In this document: piece after piece, positions 41,773-54,200 of the stretch
How positions within the stretch are numbered: the first letter of the stretch is position 1
Layout: every line of letters starts with the position of its first letter
NCBI GenBank assembly: GCA_029834535.1
Contig: JAQMWT010000203.1
Coordinates: forward strand, 62,001 to 126,000
Origin: Chrysophaeum taylorii
Lineage: Eukaryota > Sar > Pelagophyceae > Pelagomonadales > Pelagomonadaceae
Length of the DNA stretch: 64,000 nt
Direction: 5' to 3'
Position numbers and translations under genes: made by a program
Notes under the pieces: model-generated
Databases searched by the model: none
What the model was told of the DNA's origin: nothing
What the model saw: the letters and a program-made list of their open reading frames with translations, nothing else

Positions 41773-42809
41773 ATGGATCGGCTTCTTGGCGGCGTCGCCC
41801 GATTAGGCATGGGAGTCGCCGGCGTCTCGTTTATCGGCGGGAACTGTCTCTACAACGTGGAGGGCGGGCACCGCGCCGTGATCTTCGACCAAATCAGGGG
41901 CGTCCTCCCGAAAGCCGTTTCCGAGGGTACAGGGGTGAAGATTCCAATCATTCAGACGCCGATCATCATCGATGTGCGAAGCCGTCCGCGCGAGATCCGT
42001 TCGGTGACGGGGACGAAGGACCTCCAGATGGTGAACATTTACCTCCGCGTCCTGTCGAGGCCGCGCGAGGAAAAACTCGCTCGTATTTACCAAACGCTCG
42101 GGACCAACTTCGACGATCGAGTTCTGCCCTCGCTCGGCAACGAGGTCCTCAAGAGCGTGAGATGTGTGTCACGAGCCTTGTTTGTGACGTCGTCCTCGAG
42201 AGAGTGTGGTGATGAGCTGCACAACAGCCATCGTGTGTCACGAGCCTTGTTTGTGACGTCGTCCTCGAGAGAGATGTGCTCCCGCAGGTGGTCGCGCAGT
42301 ACAACGCCGATCAGCTCCTCTCCATGCGCGAGCAAATCTCGTGCGTGCGATGATGTCCCATAGTTCACCCTGACGTCGTGATGTTTCAACACCATCTTTC
42401 GACTGAGCAGCACAGGCGTCAGATCCGCGAAACGCTGACCAAGCGAGCGGCCGCTTTCGACCTCGTCCTCGACGACGTGTCGATCACTCACCTCGTCTTC
42501 GGCAAGGAATTCACCAACGCGATCGAACAAAAGCAAGTTGCCCAACAAGAAGCCGAGCGCCAGACCTACGTCGTCGCCAAGGCCGAGCAAGAAAAAAAGG
42601 CGGCCGTCATCCGCGCCGAGGGCGAAGCCGAGGCCGCGCTCCTTATTTCTAAAGCTCTCGAAGAGTCGGGCTCGGGTCTCATCGAGGTCCGTCGCATCGA
42701 CGCTGCCCGGGAAGTTGCCGATACCCTCTCAAAGTCCCGCGGTCTCACCTACCTTCCGGGCGGGGGCGGCCAAAACATGCTCCTCGGCCTCAACCAACCC
42801 TCCTCCTAG
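41773..42809 (+). CDS. PHB1: prohibitin-1, three exons
   Basis: I propose exons 41773-42156, 42288-42340 and 42416-42809, giving 276 residues (human PHB1 has 272). Splicing joins LGNEVLKS to [18 protein letters not shown], then [20 protein letters not shown]; each junction restores family sequence. The N-terminus ([20 protein letters not shown]) is the membrane anchor that inserts into the mitochondrial inner membrane. The SPFH domain follows ([18 protein letters not shown]) and then the coiled coil ([20 protein letters not shown]). The C-terminus [15 protein letters not shown] is specific to PHB1 rather than PHB2. It forms ring complexes with PHB2 that scaffold the inner membrane and regulate m-AAA protease. 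Intron 1 contains a tandem duplication of about 40 bp (from about 42167 and from about 42235). The second donor is GTGCGT. Confidence 0.93.
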
Positions 42810-45550
42810 GATCGTCTAGTTCTTCTGTGCATCGGGCGGGTTGGCCTTTCCTCCCTTGATATCTTTGCGATAGCCTCCACTGTCTCAGAAGGAAGGGGGG
42901 CGGCCTGGGGGGGGGTTGTTGCTTCTTTTGATACGCACTTTCGTCCGACCTCAGCAGCCGGCGCGCATATCCCCGTCATTTCATCACAATTCCGCAGCGC
43001 GGTGTTGTACCCCCGGACTGTTGTTGTCAAGTTCGTTGCGTGTTGGTGATCGTGTTTGCGCCCAACAACAATTGTCGTTCATCCCCTGCAGCACGCCGCC
43101 ACTTCCAAATCGAATCGGCCCAAACTGACACTCCATTTCCTAAGTATTCGGTGGGACCGCTGCAGCACAAGCCTCGTGCTTTGCTGCCTTAAGGGGCGGG
43201 GCGGGGCGGGGCGGGGCGGGGCGGTTTGCCCCCGGTATCAAACACCTGATCAGACTTGGCGGTGGTGTAGGACGGGATCGACGGCCTTGGGTGTTCTCTC
43301 CACATACAACATATTCGCCGAGGCGTCTACCACCTCGAACCTCTACGCCCTCGCACAGATTTTTTTTTGGCGTCAATCCTAATTAGGGTCGGAAAGAAAC
43401 GAGTGGTCCGTGTTTTCCTCCTCTCATGCGACGCGACGCGACGCGACGCGACGCGACACACACAACGAATGCAAAAAAGTGCGGATCTCCTCGAGACCAC
43501 CGCCCCAACTAACTATAACCGACAGCCAACCAAAACGGACGCCGCGCTCTGTCGATCACCCGCGCGCCTCTGTCTCAATAGACTCAAAACCTTGGCACGC
43601 ACGCTGGCAACGCCGATGGCCGGACCTGTCCACCTTCAAGGCGCCTTTCGAGGCATTGTTCTTATCGTCGCCGAACGTATCCTCCTTCTCATTGCTCAGC
43701 GCAATCATGATTATTATTGGCGATGATGATGGCTCGCAAAAAAAAAAAAAAATGCGTTGTTGTCTTGGATCCTCGAACAGCTTTGTTATGGAGAAGGGTT
43801 GTTTTTCGTGCCTGAGCCACAGCCGGATTTTCTTCTCTGTGGACCTGCTCTTTACGGTCGGTCAGTCAGTCAGTCAGCCCTCTATGGGCTCTGATTTCCT
43901 GCCCCCCCTCTTCTTGTCCATTTTCGTCTTCTTGCTGCGGCCACGTTCTGTCCGGCGTCCACCAAAATGAGAGGCGTAGTACACGAAACATCAGAGAGAA
44001 GCGCAATTACCGAAGTAGCAATGCAGCCGCGCACAGGTCGACGACGACGACGACGACCGCTGCACTAGAAAAGAAAGTCTCCCTCGATCCAGGGGATTCT
44101 TCTTCTCCGTTCTCAAACGTGTACAGCGGTCGCGAACGAGCGCTCAGGAGGTAGCCCGGCACGGAGAGGGCTTGGACGTCAACGACGCTGGCCGTCGATT
44201 CTACGGCCCGCTCGCTTCCGTGTCGTTGAAGTAAACGCATTCGCCGCGCAGAATTTGAGCTCGATGATAATAACTTACTGCAGATTCAACGACCGCCAGA
44301 CAGCGCATATATGCTCCGGTCGGTTGCGCAGTTTTTGCCACGCGTACCACGCCCGTCGGTGATCCGACGAACTCGGTATTCCTGGTCGGCCCAGACACAT
44401 CCAAGATACCTGCCTCCTTTGAGTTCGACGCTCGGACTGCCGCTTGATGATGCGCTGGGCCTGCGGCGGGTCAGGCGGCGGCGAGTGCACGACGAACTTG
44501 GACCGATAGAGACGTTTCCGGTGCGTCTGCTCGATCATTCGAGAAGGAGTTGATGCGGTGGTCCAGTACCTGCGGTTGGATCCAACTCCGCTCCAAGGCC
44601 AGGCCAGTTCTCGGATCTTGAATAATAATTGGCCGGCGGTGCTGAGGTCAAGGTGGCGGTCCGCGTAGTTACGTTCTTCGCGACGTTTTAGGCCTCGTGG
44701 AACTTATTTGGAAAAACCCGGCGTGTTGGATGGCTGAAAGAAGAGGAGGGTGCCCAACACCACTCGCAACCTTGCGGCTTGAGCGACGTTGCGAGCTCAT
44801 CACCCAGCAGCTTCATCGAGGAAGGACGCCGCAGTCCGCGTTGGCGTGCGAGCTGAACTGATCTCGTTCCCGAAGAATACGCCGCTGGTCTCGGTGGTGG
44901 TGGTGGTGCGAACGCGGCGGGCGTCGGCGATGGACAGTTCCGCCCTCGTCTATGAGCCTCAAAGTGCCTTTTCTCGTCGAAGAAAGTTTACTGCGGTCCG
45001 CTTGGCTTCCATCTTCTGGCGAGAATAATATTCGAGTGCTGGTTAACAACTTTACCGTAGTCGACTGCGCTTGCTCGGCCGCCGCCCTCGCGACGGTTGA
45101 GGACGCGCTTCGCAGCAAGATCTGGTGCGCTATGATCTCCTCGACCGCCTCCGGTTCATTCAGTCCACGATTGCGCTCTCCGGCAGGGATTGGTGATCCC
45201 ACTGCACATCTCAGCGTTCTCCTCCTCCTGGAACACCACTTATCGCCGCCGCCCCTTGAAGCGTCGTGGAGATCCGTTCTCCTGTGACTGTCTCCGTCAA
45301 GATATATCTGCTAGGCGGCGTTGTGTTCTTCTTCAAGGTGCCAACTTGCCAACCTCAGTAAAAAGTGGTAGTGCCACACACACGTGTTGGTCCTGTCTCT
45401 AACGACACGACACAAAGAGCGGCACGGTGTTCGACACGCACGATTTGTTCTCTACTCAGCTTCGTGCGAAGCGTCGAGTCGCAATTGCTCGCCGGACGGC
45501 GTGAATATCCACACGTCCTGCTCCTCGAGGGTCGTCGGAGGGCGACACCG

Positions 45551-45586
<36 letters not shown>

Positions 45587-46002
45587 AAAGGAATTTCTGG
45601 AAGACGCCGCCAACCATGCTTCGCATCCTGGTTGACGGCATAGCATGCTCGCACTTCTTTCGTCGGTTCCACCTCTTTCGACTCGGGTTGTTGTTGCAGC
45701 TTCGCCGTCGTCGTGTTCCTTTTTCCTCGCGGCATCGCGGCGGACCCGGAGGAGTCACAGCCTTCCCCCCTTGTGCAAACCGAACAAGCACCCCCTCCTC
45801 TTAGTGCTGCTCGACCTTAATAACCTATATTCCGCAGCCCTCAGTCACCCCCCGGCAATTATTAAAAAATCTCGAAACCCATTGAGTAGTTTATTACTCC
45901 TAAACCCGCACCTCGTGGCAGAAAAGATAAACAAACAAAGCGCTTTCTAGAATTCGCGATAGATATGAATAATTATTCTCAAGGTTCGAGATATGTCGAG
46001 AT
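42810..46002. other. gene-poor stretch
   Basis: A GGGGC array lies at 43193-43224, GACGC repeats at 43432-43456, GTCA repeats at 43861-43877 and a CGC repeat at 45547-45588. On the minus strand, ATG 45735-45733 opens MPRGKRNTTTAKLQQQPESK and continues for 126 codons, but half of it is a poly-Gly tract from the repeat; it could be a first exon. Minus-strand pieces at 44201-44538 look partly coding and have a GTAAGT donor at 44278-44273, but I could not build a gene. Confidence 0.35.
43193..43224. repeat. (GGGGC)n array with G-quadruplex potential
   Basis: Six runs of four G are separated by single C on the plus strand. Four or more such runs in close spacing can fold into a G-quadruplex. It lies about 400 bases downstream of the prohibitin gene. 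Confidence 0.85.
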
Positions 46003-49000
46003 ATGCGAAGAATCCCGCCGGAAGATTCATTCCGCTTGTCGATGCGAAATGCGGTGGTGGTGGTCTGCTGGTGCTTCTTCCCTCACATCAACGCCTCCAA
46101 GAGGCGCCGCCTCGAGGAGGTGGTCCAGACCCTAAAGCTGACGGCGAGCGATGCGGCGGAGTTTGACTTTTTCGGCGGTGCCGTCGCGATTTCGGGAAAT
46201 CTCGTCGTCGTTGGTGCGAGGGGAGACACCGACGGCGGGATCAATTCGGGCTCGGCCTACGTCTTTCGGACCACCGACGAGGGTATCTCGTGGGAACAAA
46301 CTCAAAAGCTGACGGCGAGCGACGCGGCGGTGGGCGACCGGTTCGGTTGGGCCGTAGCGATTGCGGGAAACGTCGTAATCGTCGGGGCCTTCGGAGACGA
46401 CGACGGTGGGGATGGGTCGGGCGCGGCCTACGTCTTTCGGACCACCGACGATGGCCTCTCGTGGGAACAAACTCAAAAGCTGACGGCGAGCGACGCGGCG
46501 GAGGACGACTGGTTTGGCTACGCCGTCGCGATATCGGGAAATTTCGTAATCGTCGGGGCTAACGAATTCATCAGGGATTATTCGGGCGCGGCCTACGTGT
46601 TTCGGACCACCGACGACGGCCTCTCCTGGGAGCAAACCCAAAAGTTGACGGCGAGCGACGCGGCGGAGGACGACCGGTTCGGCGAAAATGTCGCGATTTC
46701 GGGAAATTTCGTAATCGTCGGGGCCTCTGGGGATGGGTCGGGCGCGGCCTACGTGTTTCGGACCACCGACGAGGGTATCTCGTGGGAACAAACTCAAAAG
46801 CTGACGGCGAGCAACGCAGCGGAGAACGACCGGTTCGGTCGCGACGTCGCGATTTCAGGAAACCTCGTAATCGTCGTCGGGGCCTACTACGATGACGTCG
46901 GGAATTATTCTGGCGCGGCCTACGTCTTTCGGACCACCGACGAGGGTATCTCGTGGGAACAAACTCAAAAGCTGACGGCGAGCGACGCGGCGGCGGGCGA
47001 TTCTTTCGGCAATGCCGTCGCGATTTCGGAAAACCTCGTCGTCGTCGGGGCCTCTGGGGATGACGACGGCGGGATCAATTCGGGCTCAGCCTATGTCTTT
47101 CGAACCACCGACGATGGTCTTTCGTGGGACCAAATCCAAAAGTTGACGGCGAGCGACGCGGCGGAGTACGACTGGTTTGGCCACGCCGTCGCGATATCGG
47201 GAAATTTCGTAATCGCGGGAGCTCACGAAAACGACGTAAGAGACACGATCACGTATTTCACCTATTACGACGACGCGGTCTCCGGCTCTGCTTCGGGCTC
47301 GGCTTACGCGTTCGTCGTATCCACGTCGACGACAAGTGCACCCGAGACCTCCCCAACGCCGAACCCTATTCCCGGCCCAACACGTTCCCCGTCGAGGAGT
47401 CCCCCGCCAGCGCCGGTTCCGAGACCAACTCTGGTACCGACCGCACTCCCGACACCGGCGCCGACCATTAATCCTACGCCTATACCCGTTGCAGACCCGA
47501 CGCGCGCTCCGACGACTCCACCGCCAGTGCCGACGATTTTTCCGGAGACGCAAAGCCCAACGCCCGGACCTGCGCCTACGCTCGAGCCGACGACGTTTTT
47601 TTTATTTGCTGCGGGGAGTACGCCTTCGTACCCGACGACGCCAGTCCCGTCGACCTTCGCGCCATCGACGCTTCAAGCGAAGCTCGCCACCTCGAGCAGC
47701 GGTGGTCCTGGTGGAAGCAGCTCGAGCAGTGGTGGTGGTGGCAGCGCCGGTGGCAACACGATAATCGTGATGACGGGCGTGGTGGCTGCCGGTGCTGCGC
47801 TCGCGATCGTCGCCGGGTGCTTTTTTGTAGCGCGTCGTCGTCGTCGTAAGACCTGCCACCAGGCGCAGCAGAAAGTTGAGGCACTGGCCGTCGTCGACGA
47901 TTCCGCAGGTTCTTCCTCCTCCTCCTCCTCTCAAGGAACAATAATATCTGGCGCGCCACCACCAGAATCGCGCCAATCGAAGAAGAAGAACAACAACAAC
48001 AACATCGAGGATTTGGTTGTCAACTCAAAAATAGTCGCGGACGCGTTGCTGGACATCGGCGAAACGATTCCAGGTATCGCACCCGTGTGCGCGGCGGCCA
48101 AGGCTATCCTCGACGGCGTCGCTCGTTTGCACCGCAAGGCCTCGGACGTGAGAACGGCGGGCGAAAGGGTCGCCAAGACGCTCGAGGTCCTCGAAATTCT
48201 CGCCGACAACACCGACAAGGTTCGCGACGGCGACAACAACAACGCCAAGGAGCTCGTAGAGCGCCGCATGACGGAGCTCCACGATCTGCTGAAGGCAATG
48301 AAGGAACAAATCGATTCGTTCGAAGACCGAGGATGGTTAAGGCGCAGATGGGGCTTTCTCAATCACGGCTCCAAACTCACGGATCTCGACGCGGCCATCG
48401 TCAGGTGCCTGGACAATCTTCGTTTCGCCTACCAACTTATGAACGATCGCCACGTGAGGAGAAGACTCGGGTGCTGTCTTCTTTCTGCAACGAACCCTCT
48501 CCTCCTCCACAGGTCGCGTCGCTCCTCGAGGTGCATAAATACGAGCTGGAAGAGGCGATGGTCGCGGAAGTGCGACGCGTCGCGCGAGAGCAATCGCTCT
48601 CCGAAGAGAGCGCCGCCATCGCACTCGCCGAGGACGACGAGGCGAACGCTGCGGTCGCCAAATCCGCCCACGTCGCGAGCGACGAGCTCGCGGCCGAGCT
48701 TCGCGAGCATCTTTCGCTTGTCGCGGAGGGCATGAACGACCTTCACTCTGAGATGGCCCATGTGCGCAAGGGGTTAGAAAAGAAGTCGCGGCGCGAGCGC
48801 GCGCGCGAACACAAGATGTCAGTGCTCGAGAAGCACGAGCTTAGCCTCGACTCGATCGATCCGAGCCCGTTTGCATCCGGAAGCGTGGGACTACTTCATC
48901 GCGGCACGTACAAGCGGAAGACAGTCGCTGTCAAACTCATTCCGCTTACCGGGCTGAGTTTGGCACGCCGTACGAAGCTGCTCGGCGAGTTCACCAACGA

Positions 49001-49932
49001 GCTCACAATCATGTTGTCGCTTCGGTCACCACTCGTCGTCCAGGTTTTTGGAGTGGCGCGACGCCCGCGTCGGACTGTCCTCTGTCGAATCAGGCACCAG
49101 CAGGTCTCGAAAATAATATAACTTTGGCGTCGCCACACAGGTCACGACCGAGTCGAATATGCTGGGGCTGGTCATGGAGTACTTGCGACGAGGCTCGCTG
49201 CGCGACTTGTTGGACGACGCGTCAACGCCAATCACGGATGATCAGCGCCGAGCCTGGGCCGAGGAGATTGCGCAGGGCATGGTTTACATCTATGATCACG
49301 GGACCGAGGTAAGGGTGACATCATTCTGCGCTCACCCTCCCAACCCGCAGCACCGCGACCTGAAGAGCAGCAATATCCTCTTGGCCGACGACTTCTCGTG
49401 CAAAATTTCAGATTTTGGTCTCTCGCGGTCGGCCGAGTTCAGGACGCACACGACGCTAGAGTCGAAGCGAGGCGCCGCGGGCACGGCGCCGTTCATGGCC
49501 CCTGAGTACGTACGGTCGAACGCGCGATAACGCCCGACCTCCGTCTCTCGCAGGCTGCTCGAGATGCAGGCGTTTACGGAAAAGTCGGACGTCTACTCGT
49601 ACAGCATGGTCCTCTACGAGATCACGACGCGCGCGCATCCATGGGGAGGATCGACCGTCGTGCAGATTGTGCGCAGCGTCGTCGATAAGGAGCTGCGACC
49701 AGTCGTCGTCGTCTCCAACGACGTCGCCGATCCGCTTCTCGTCACCATCATGCGACACTGCTGGGCGCAGAATCCAAACGAGCGGCCGAGCTTCGATGAA
49801 GTCGTCGCGCTATACTTTCAACAAGTTTCGCCACATCCCGGGACCCGCCCGGCGTATGCGGCGAGCGACGTGTTTCTTCCGTCTCGCGAAAGTGGTCTCC
49901 TCGATGACGGCTCGACTTCGGCTGTCGAATAA
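46003..49932 (+). CDS. receptor-like kinase: FG-GAP propeller, transmembrane segment, helical-bundle domain, TKL-type kinase
   Basis: I propose five exons: 46003-48453, 48513-49052, 49141-49308, 49351-49505 and 49554-49932, giving 1230 residues. Every junction restores conserved kinase or helical sequence (NDRH-VASLLEV, VFG-VTTESNM, DHGTE-HRDLK, MAPE-LLEM). A signal peptide probably starts at Met14 (MRNAVVVVCWCFF). Residues about 43-430 hold seven FG-GAP repeats of about 57 residues, with calcium-type loops (FGDDDGGDGSG) and FRTTDDGLSWEQ ends. A Pro/Thr stalk (445-545) and transmembrane segment 586-608 follow. Residues about 667-820 form a helical domain (IPGIAPVCAAAKAILDGVAR) like the N-terminal four-helix bundle of MLKL-type proteins; this likeness is tentative. 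The kinase (about 933-1200) is complete: Lys958, HRD Asp1056, DFG Asp1074. It should sit in the plasma membrane and signal inward. Ligand unknown. Confidence 0.85.
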
Positions 49933-50324
49933 TAAGCTGCATCATAGTTTCCTGGAATAGCGATGCAGAGAGAGCGTATCTGAAAATTTTTCCACAACCT
50001 CCTTTTTTTTCTATCCCTCGAGAATCGCCACCTATTCCTCTCTCTTCCATCGTCCTCTTCCGGGGACAGGTTACTACTACTACCTGATGATCGTGCGATC
50101 TCCGATGCCCCACGCGGCGCGTTGCTGCCGATCCTGCTCGACTTTCCGGTCGAAGGGCGTTCTTTCCCCCTCGGCGCGACTCCCTAACCGTCCTAGGCGG
50201 AAGAAGCACAAGGATTACTCACTCGTGAACCTCGCCTGCGTAACAACGGTCGGCTGCTCTGGGAGGGTTAGTGCAACAAGAGGGTTTGTTTGTTTTTTAA
50301 GGTCGTAGGCTGACTCCTATCATC
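49933..50324. other. intergenic region between the kinase and pseudouridine synthase genes
   Basis: About 390 bases with a T-rich tract near 50004 and no supported gene. It should hold the 3' end signals of the kinase gene and the promoter of the next one. Confidence 0.5.
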
Positions 50325-51209
50325 ATGATGTTCGCGATGATCATCATAAATATGGCCTCGTCGCTCGAGTTCACGACAGTGCGGGCGTACGATCGGCTCG
50401 ACCAGTGCTTGGGCGAGTGGGGGTCGCGGTCCGCGTGGGCGCTCGCGATTAAAGACGGCCGCGTGAGCGTGGATGGGAAGGTCTGCAAAAAAAAATCTTT
50501 GTCGGTCGACGCTGGCGCGTTTATCGAAGCTTCGAACGTCCCCCCGACCCCAAAAATTCCGGCAGAAAACATCGACCTCGACGTGTTGTTCGAGGATGAG
50601 GACTTGATTGTTGTCAACAAGCCGTCCGGGTTGGTGACGCATCCGGCGCCGGCGCACCCGTCCGGAACGCTCGCGAACGCTTTGGCCGCTCGATGCGACG
50701 CTCCCAGATGCGGGATCGTCCACCGCCTCGACAAGGGCACGAGCGGCGTGATTGTGGCCGCGAAGACGCCGGCGGCGCACGCGACGATGTCCGACGCGTT
50801 CCGGAAACGAAACGTAGAAAAAGTTTATCTCGCCGTATGCGCCGGCGTCGTCTCCGACTTCGTCGCGACGGAACCTATCGGAAGAGACCCGATCAAGAGG
50901 GACCGGATGCGCGCGGGCCACGGCCGCGCGGCCAAGTCGATCGTGAGGAGAATAGGGACCGACGGCAGATTTAGCGTGTGCCGCGTAGAGATAGAGACGG
51001 GGAGAACGCACCAGATCAGAGTACACATGAGTCACCGCCATCACCCCATCCTCGGCGACGATGTGTATGGTGGAGGTGGAGGGTATGAGAGGCCCATGCT
51101 CCACGCCTGGCAGCTCTCGCTCGACCACCCATCCACGAGCGCGAGACTCCACTTCGTCGCCCCGCCCCCTTCGGACCTGGATCAGGCGATCCGCCTCATT
51201 GCAGCCTGA
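50325..51209 (+). CDS. RluA/RluD-family RNA pseudouridine synthase
   Basis: An intact 294-codon frame starts at ATG 50325. An internal Met at position 10 could be used instead. Residues about 18-68 form an S4-like RNA-binding domain (YDRLDQCLGEWGS, IKDGRVSVDGKVCKKKSLSV). The catalytic domain follows: VLFEDEDLIVVNKPSGLVTH, the active-site block CGIVHRLDKGTSG with Asp136, KVYLAVCAG, and the late motif GRTHQIRVHMSHRHHPILGD. Asp136 isomerises uridine in rRNA or tRNA. The N-terminus has a hydrophobic start (MMFAMIIINMASS) that may be a short targeting signal for plastid or mitochondrion, which would suit a bacterial-type rRNA modifier; this is inference. No intron is needed. Confidence 0.88.
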   Translation: MMFAMIIINMASSLEFTTVRAYDRLDQCLGEWGSRSAWALAIKDGRVSVDGKVCKKKSLSVDAGAFIEASNVPPTPKIPAENIDLDVLFEDEDLIVVNKPSGLVTHPAPAHPSGTLANALAARCDAPRCGIVHRLDKGTSGVIVAAKTPAAHATMSDAFRKRNVEKVYLAVCAGVVSDFVATEPIGRDPIKRDRMRAGHGRAAKSIVRRIGTDGRFSVCRVEIETGRTHQIRVHMSHRHHPILGDDVYGGGGGYERPMLHAWQLSLDHPSTSARLHFVAPPPSDLDQAIRLIAA

Positions 51210-54200
51210 TTCGATCGCACTTAATATGATATTTCATTCATTCATTCATTCACGAGCTATAGCTGCCTGCCTGGGTAGCGCCTGCGGGACCTTTGGGTTC
51301 CAATCCACGGGCATGTTGACGCGTCGCCGCCGCCGTATGGGAAGGCAGCCGTGATGAGGCGACGCCGCGAGGCTCTTCGGGCGCCTCGAGGCGGAACTTC
51401 GCGGTCTCCCCGCACGCGACGTCCGCAAGGCGTCCTTCCTTTGCGCAGACGAGCGCCCGGCATTTGCCTTGGCCTCCTCGAACAGCGACTTCCCGGAGGG
51501 CGTTCTTGCACCTTGCTCCTCGAGGAGCTGCTTACCCCCCGTTGCCAACTGGCGTGGTGGTCTCCTTGGCGACACCAAGCGAATTCTCGATGACACGACG
51601 CGCAAACTCAACCGCTCGGTGACCCACACGACGTCTTTGCTCGTTTCTTCGGTGGCCGGCCGTCGAGCACACGTTCGACGAGACTTGTTTTGGAATAATC
51701 GTGCCCCAAGCCCGGCGTCGAGTCCGCGTGGAGGGTCGTTCCTTATTGCTGCAAAGCCACCGGGAGCGCCTACTCCGGCCGGTCGGTCTCATCGAGGTAG
51801 TACCCGGCCGCTAAGATCGATCGATCGATCGCCGCCGCGATGGCACCCAAGCGCGAGTTGAGACGTTGCGCACGCCGAGGGGAACGACGACTTGCGTGGC
51901 CAAGATATTATTCATCGTATCGCCCGTGCGAATATTCGCGTCAACACCACTGGCCTCGAAGTGGAGGGGGCCCCGTCGCAGCGTCTCTACCGCAGCCTCC
52001 ATATCACGGCGCACCGCGAGCGTCCTCTCGGGCCTACAGTAGATAGAGGGCGGTGCATTTATATTTCCAGGACGACGACGCGTAGCGAGCTCTAGGCGCT
52101 CGCTACTTTAGACGAAATCTGTGCCCTCCGAATAAATCGACTTTGCAAAAAACAGAGAGCACGCTCGACGGGTGGGTCCTACGACGTCCCATCGCGCCGT
52201 TCTCGAAGAAAAGCACGAATTCCCGTAGACAAGGGGGCGCGGGTCACGCAAACCATCACCTCGCATCGCGAGAAAACGTCGATCACGCGCTCGTTTTTCG
52301 CCGCTGCGTTTGATATTATTGTGCTTAATCGCGAGAACGAAGCGAAACGAGGTCCTCCCTCGCGCAGCCGTACCTCCCTCCCTCCCGTGACGCATCTGCT
52401 TCGGCTGGCCGTGCTTGGTTTGCCGTCAATAATATACGACTCGATGCGAAGCCTTGTTGTTGTTGTTGTTGTTGTTGTTCTCGCCGCACCGTGGCAACTC
52501 GTGGTGGTGCGTAGTTGACACGGACACGGGTGTCGACGCAACTTCTTCCGTACGAGACTTGTGGATTGTTCGTCGCGACGGCCATTTTTGCAATTCGCGC
52601 GTCGTCGAATCCGTGGGAAACGCCGCGCGCGAGTTTGTTTCCACCTGTGGCGTGGCCATTTTTTTGACACTATCACTTGGTTGCGACTCTGGAAATCTCG
52701 AATGTCGCGCTGGGGCAGAATCTATAGCCGCACATCGAAGCTGCCCACTATGGTGATCTCCCTCGGAGGAGTTATATAGTCAGTATTCTTCACTTCACCA
52801 GAATCAGAATGATCACGGCGCACGATCTCTCGACACCGTTTGCTGCCATAGAATAATCGACCGAAGACGTATGCTGAAGAAGAAGAACCACTGCTGATTC
52901 ATCATTGTCAACGGGTGGACCGACGACGCATAAGAAGCGGTAATGGTCCCCAGCGTGTTCTTCATCTCACCAAACACAGTCTTTGATTCTGTGGAAGGAT
53001 TAGTGATTCGCGTCGCGTGGATCTCGCGAAATAAATAAATGCTTTAGGCGTTCTGTTTGATAGGATGCCAGCTCCATCGGAGACGTGTTTGTTAGGCCGA
53101 GGAGGATACAAGGGGAACAGTCATAGCTGGTGCCATTTCTAAAACTACCGACTGGGCGGGCGGTCGGTCGATAGTAAGACGTATCTCGGAGATCGACTTA
53201 AGAATTGCGCGGCTTGCTCGTCGAAACCAGATTTGTCAGCAACCGTAGCCAAGAAGGAATAGGTACTACTGTCCAGTGCTGAGAATGCTCAATGGTGTCC
53301 ATCAAAAGGACTGACTTTAGGTGCCATTGTGCCCGGGAAAAATAAGGAATACACGACGACTCTCAGTTGTATAAGCGTCGCCGAGAAGATAAATAAATCA
53401 TTTTTGGACCTGAAGTAAACACTCCAAACGTAGACGAGCGACTTGATCATTATCATGATTGCGAGACGTACGTGTCTCATACGTCTCGCACCACTCACAT
53501 AAGGCTTGAGCGTAGCGGTCACGTTGCGATAATTTTGAGCATAAAACTCCTCCTCCCGTGCCCGCGTCTGCGAAAAAAGCAAAGCACCTCCTCTACAAGA
53601 GTGTGTGAGCATACCAGGAGTGATTGATTATTCACGGTCTCAACTCCGACTTGCTCTCATAATAGCGTTATAGCTCCTTGAGATCAGGCCATATTGAAGG
53701 AAGCTATGATGGGGTTTGCTCGTGCTGCAGCTTGGAGTTGCGCTCCTTTGCGCAGCCCGCTGAAGCCACTATCTTTGCGTCTTTCATATCGTGCGTTTAG
53801 CAACAAGTTCCTCGTGGCAACACAGTTTCAGCACCGTCTCTGATCGAACGTGCCTCGCTGTCGACGACGCCCTGGTTCTTTCTTCCGCGTCGCTCGGGAC
53901 ACTTTTTTGCCACACTTCCAAGACAGAACTTTAAATGCGGCTTCAAAAAAAAGCCACTGCGGAGTCTAATTCTCTGCGCCCCTTCATTCGTTTAACGCTA
54001 TGATCGATCGTCTGCTCCCTCCCCTCGCGTATAGCGCCGACGACGCTCGCTTCTTCTCGTAATGTGCCGGAACACCAATTTATGGCCTATTGTCTGGCAT
54101 ACCGTCTCTTTTTGCGTCATCGTATGTCCCTCCTCTATAGCCGCGCTCTCTCTATGGCTTCTTTTACTCACTCACTCACTCACTCTCCGCAGAAGGAAGC

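Noticed and set aside
43367-43970. Plus-strand frames of 119 and 186 codons
   Set aside because: Both depend on microsatellite and low-complexity sequence and overlap each other in different frames without motifs.
53692-53712. GAAGGAAGCTATGATGGGG, considered as a solo copia LTR
   Set aside because: Only about 12 bases match the LTR tip and the rest does not align.
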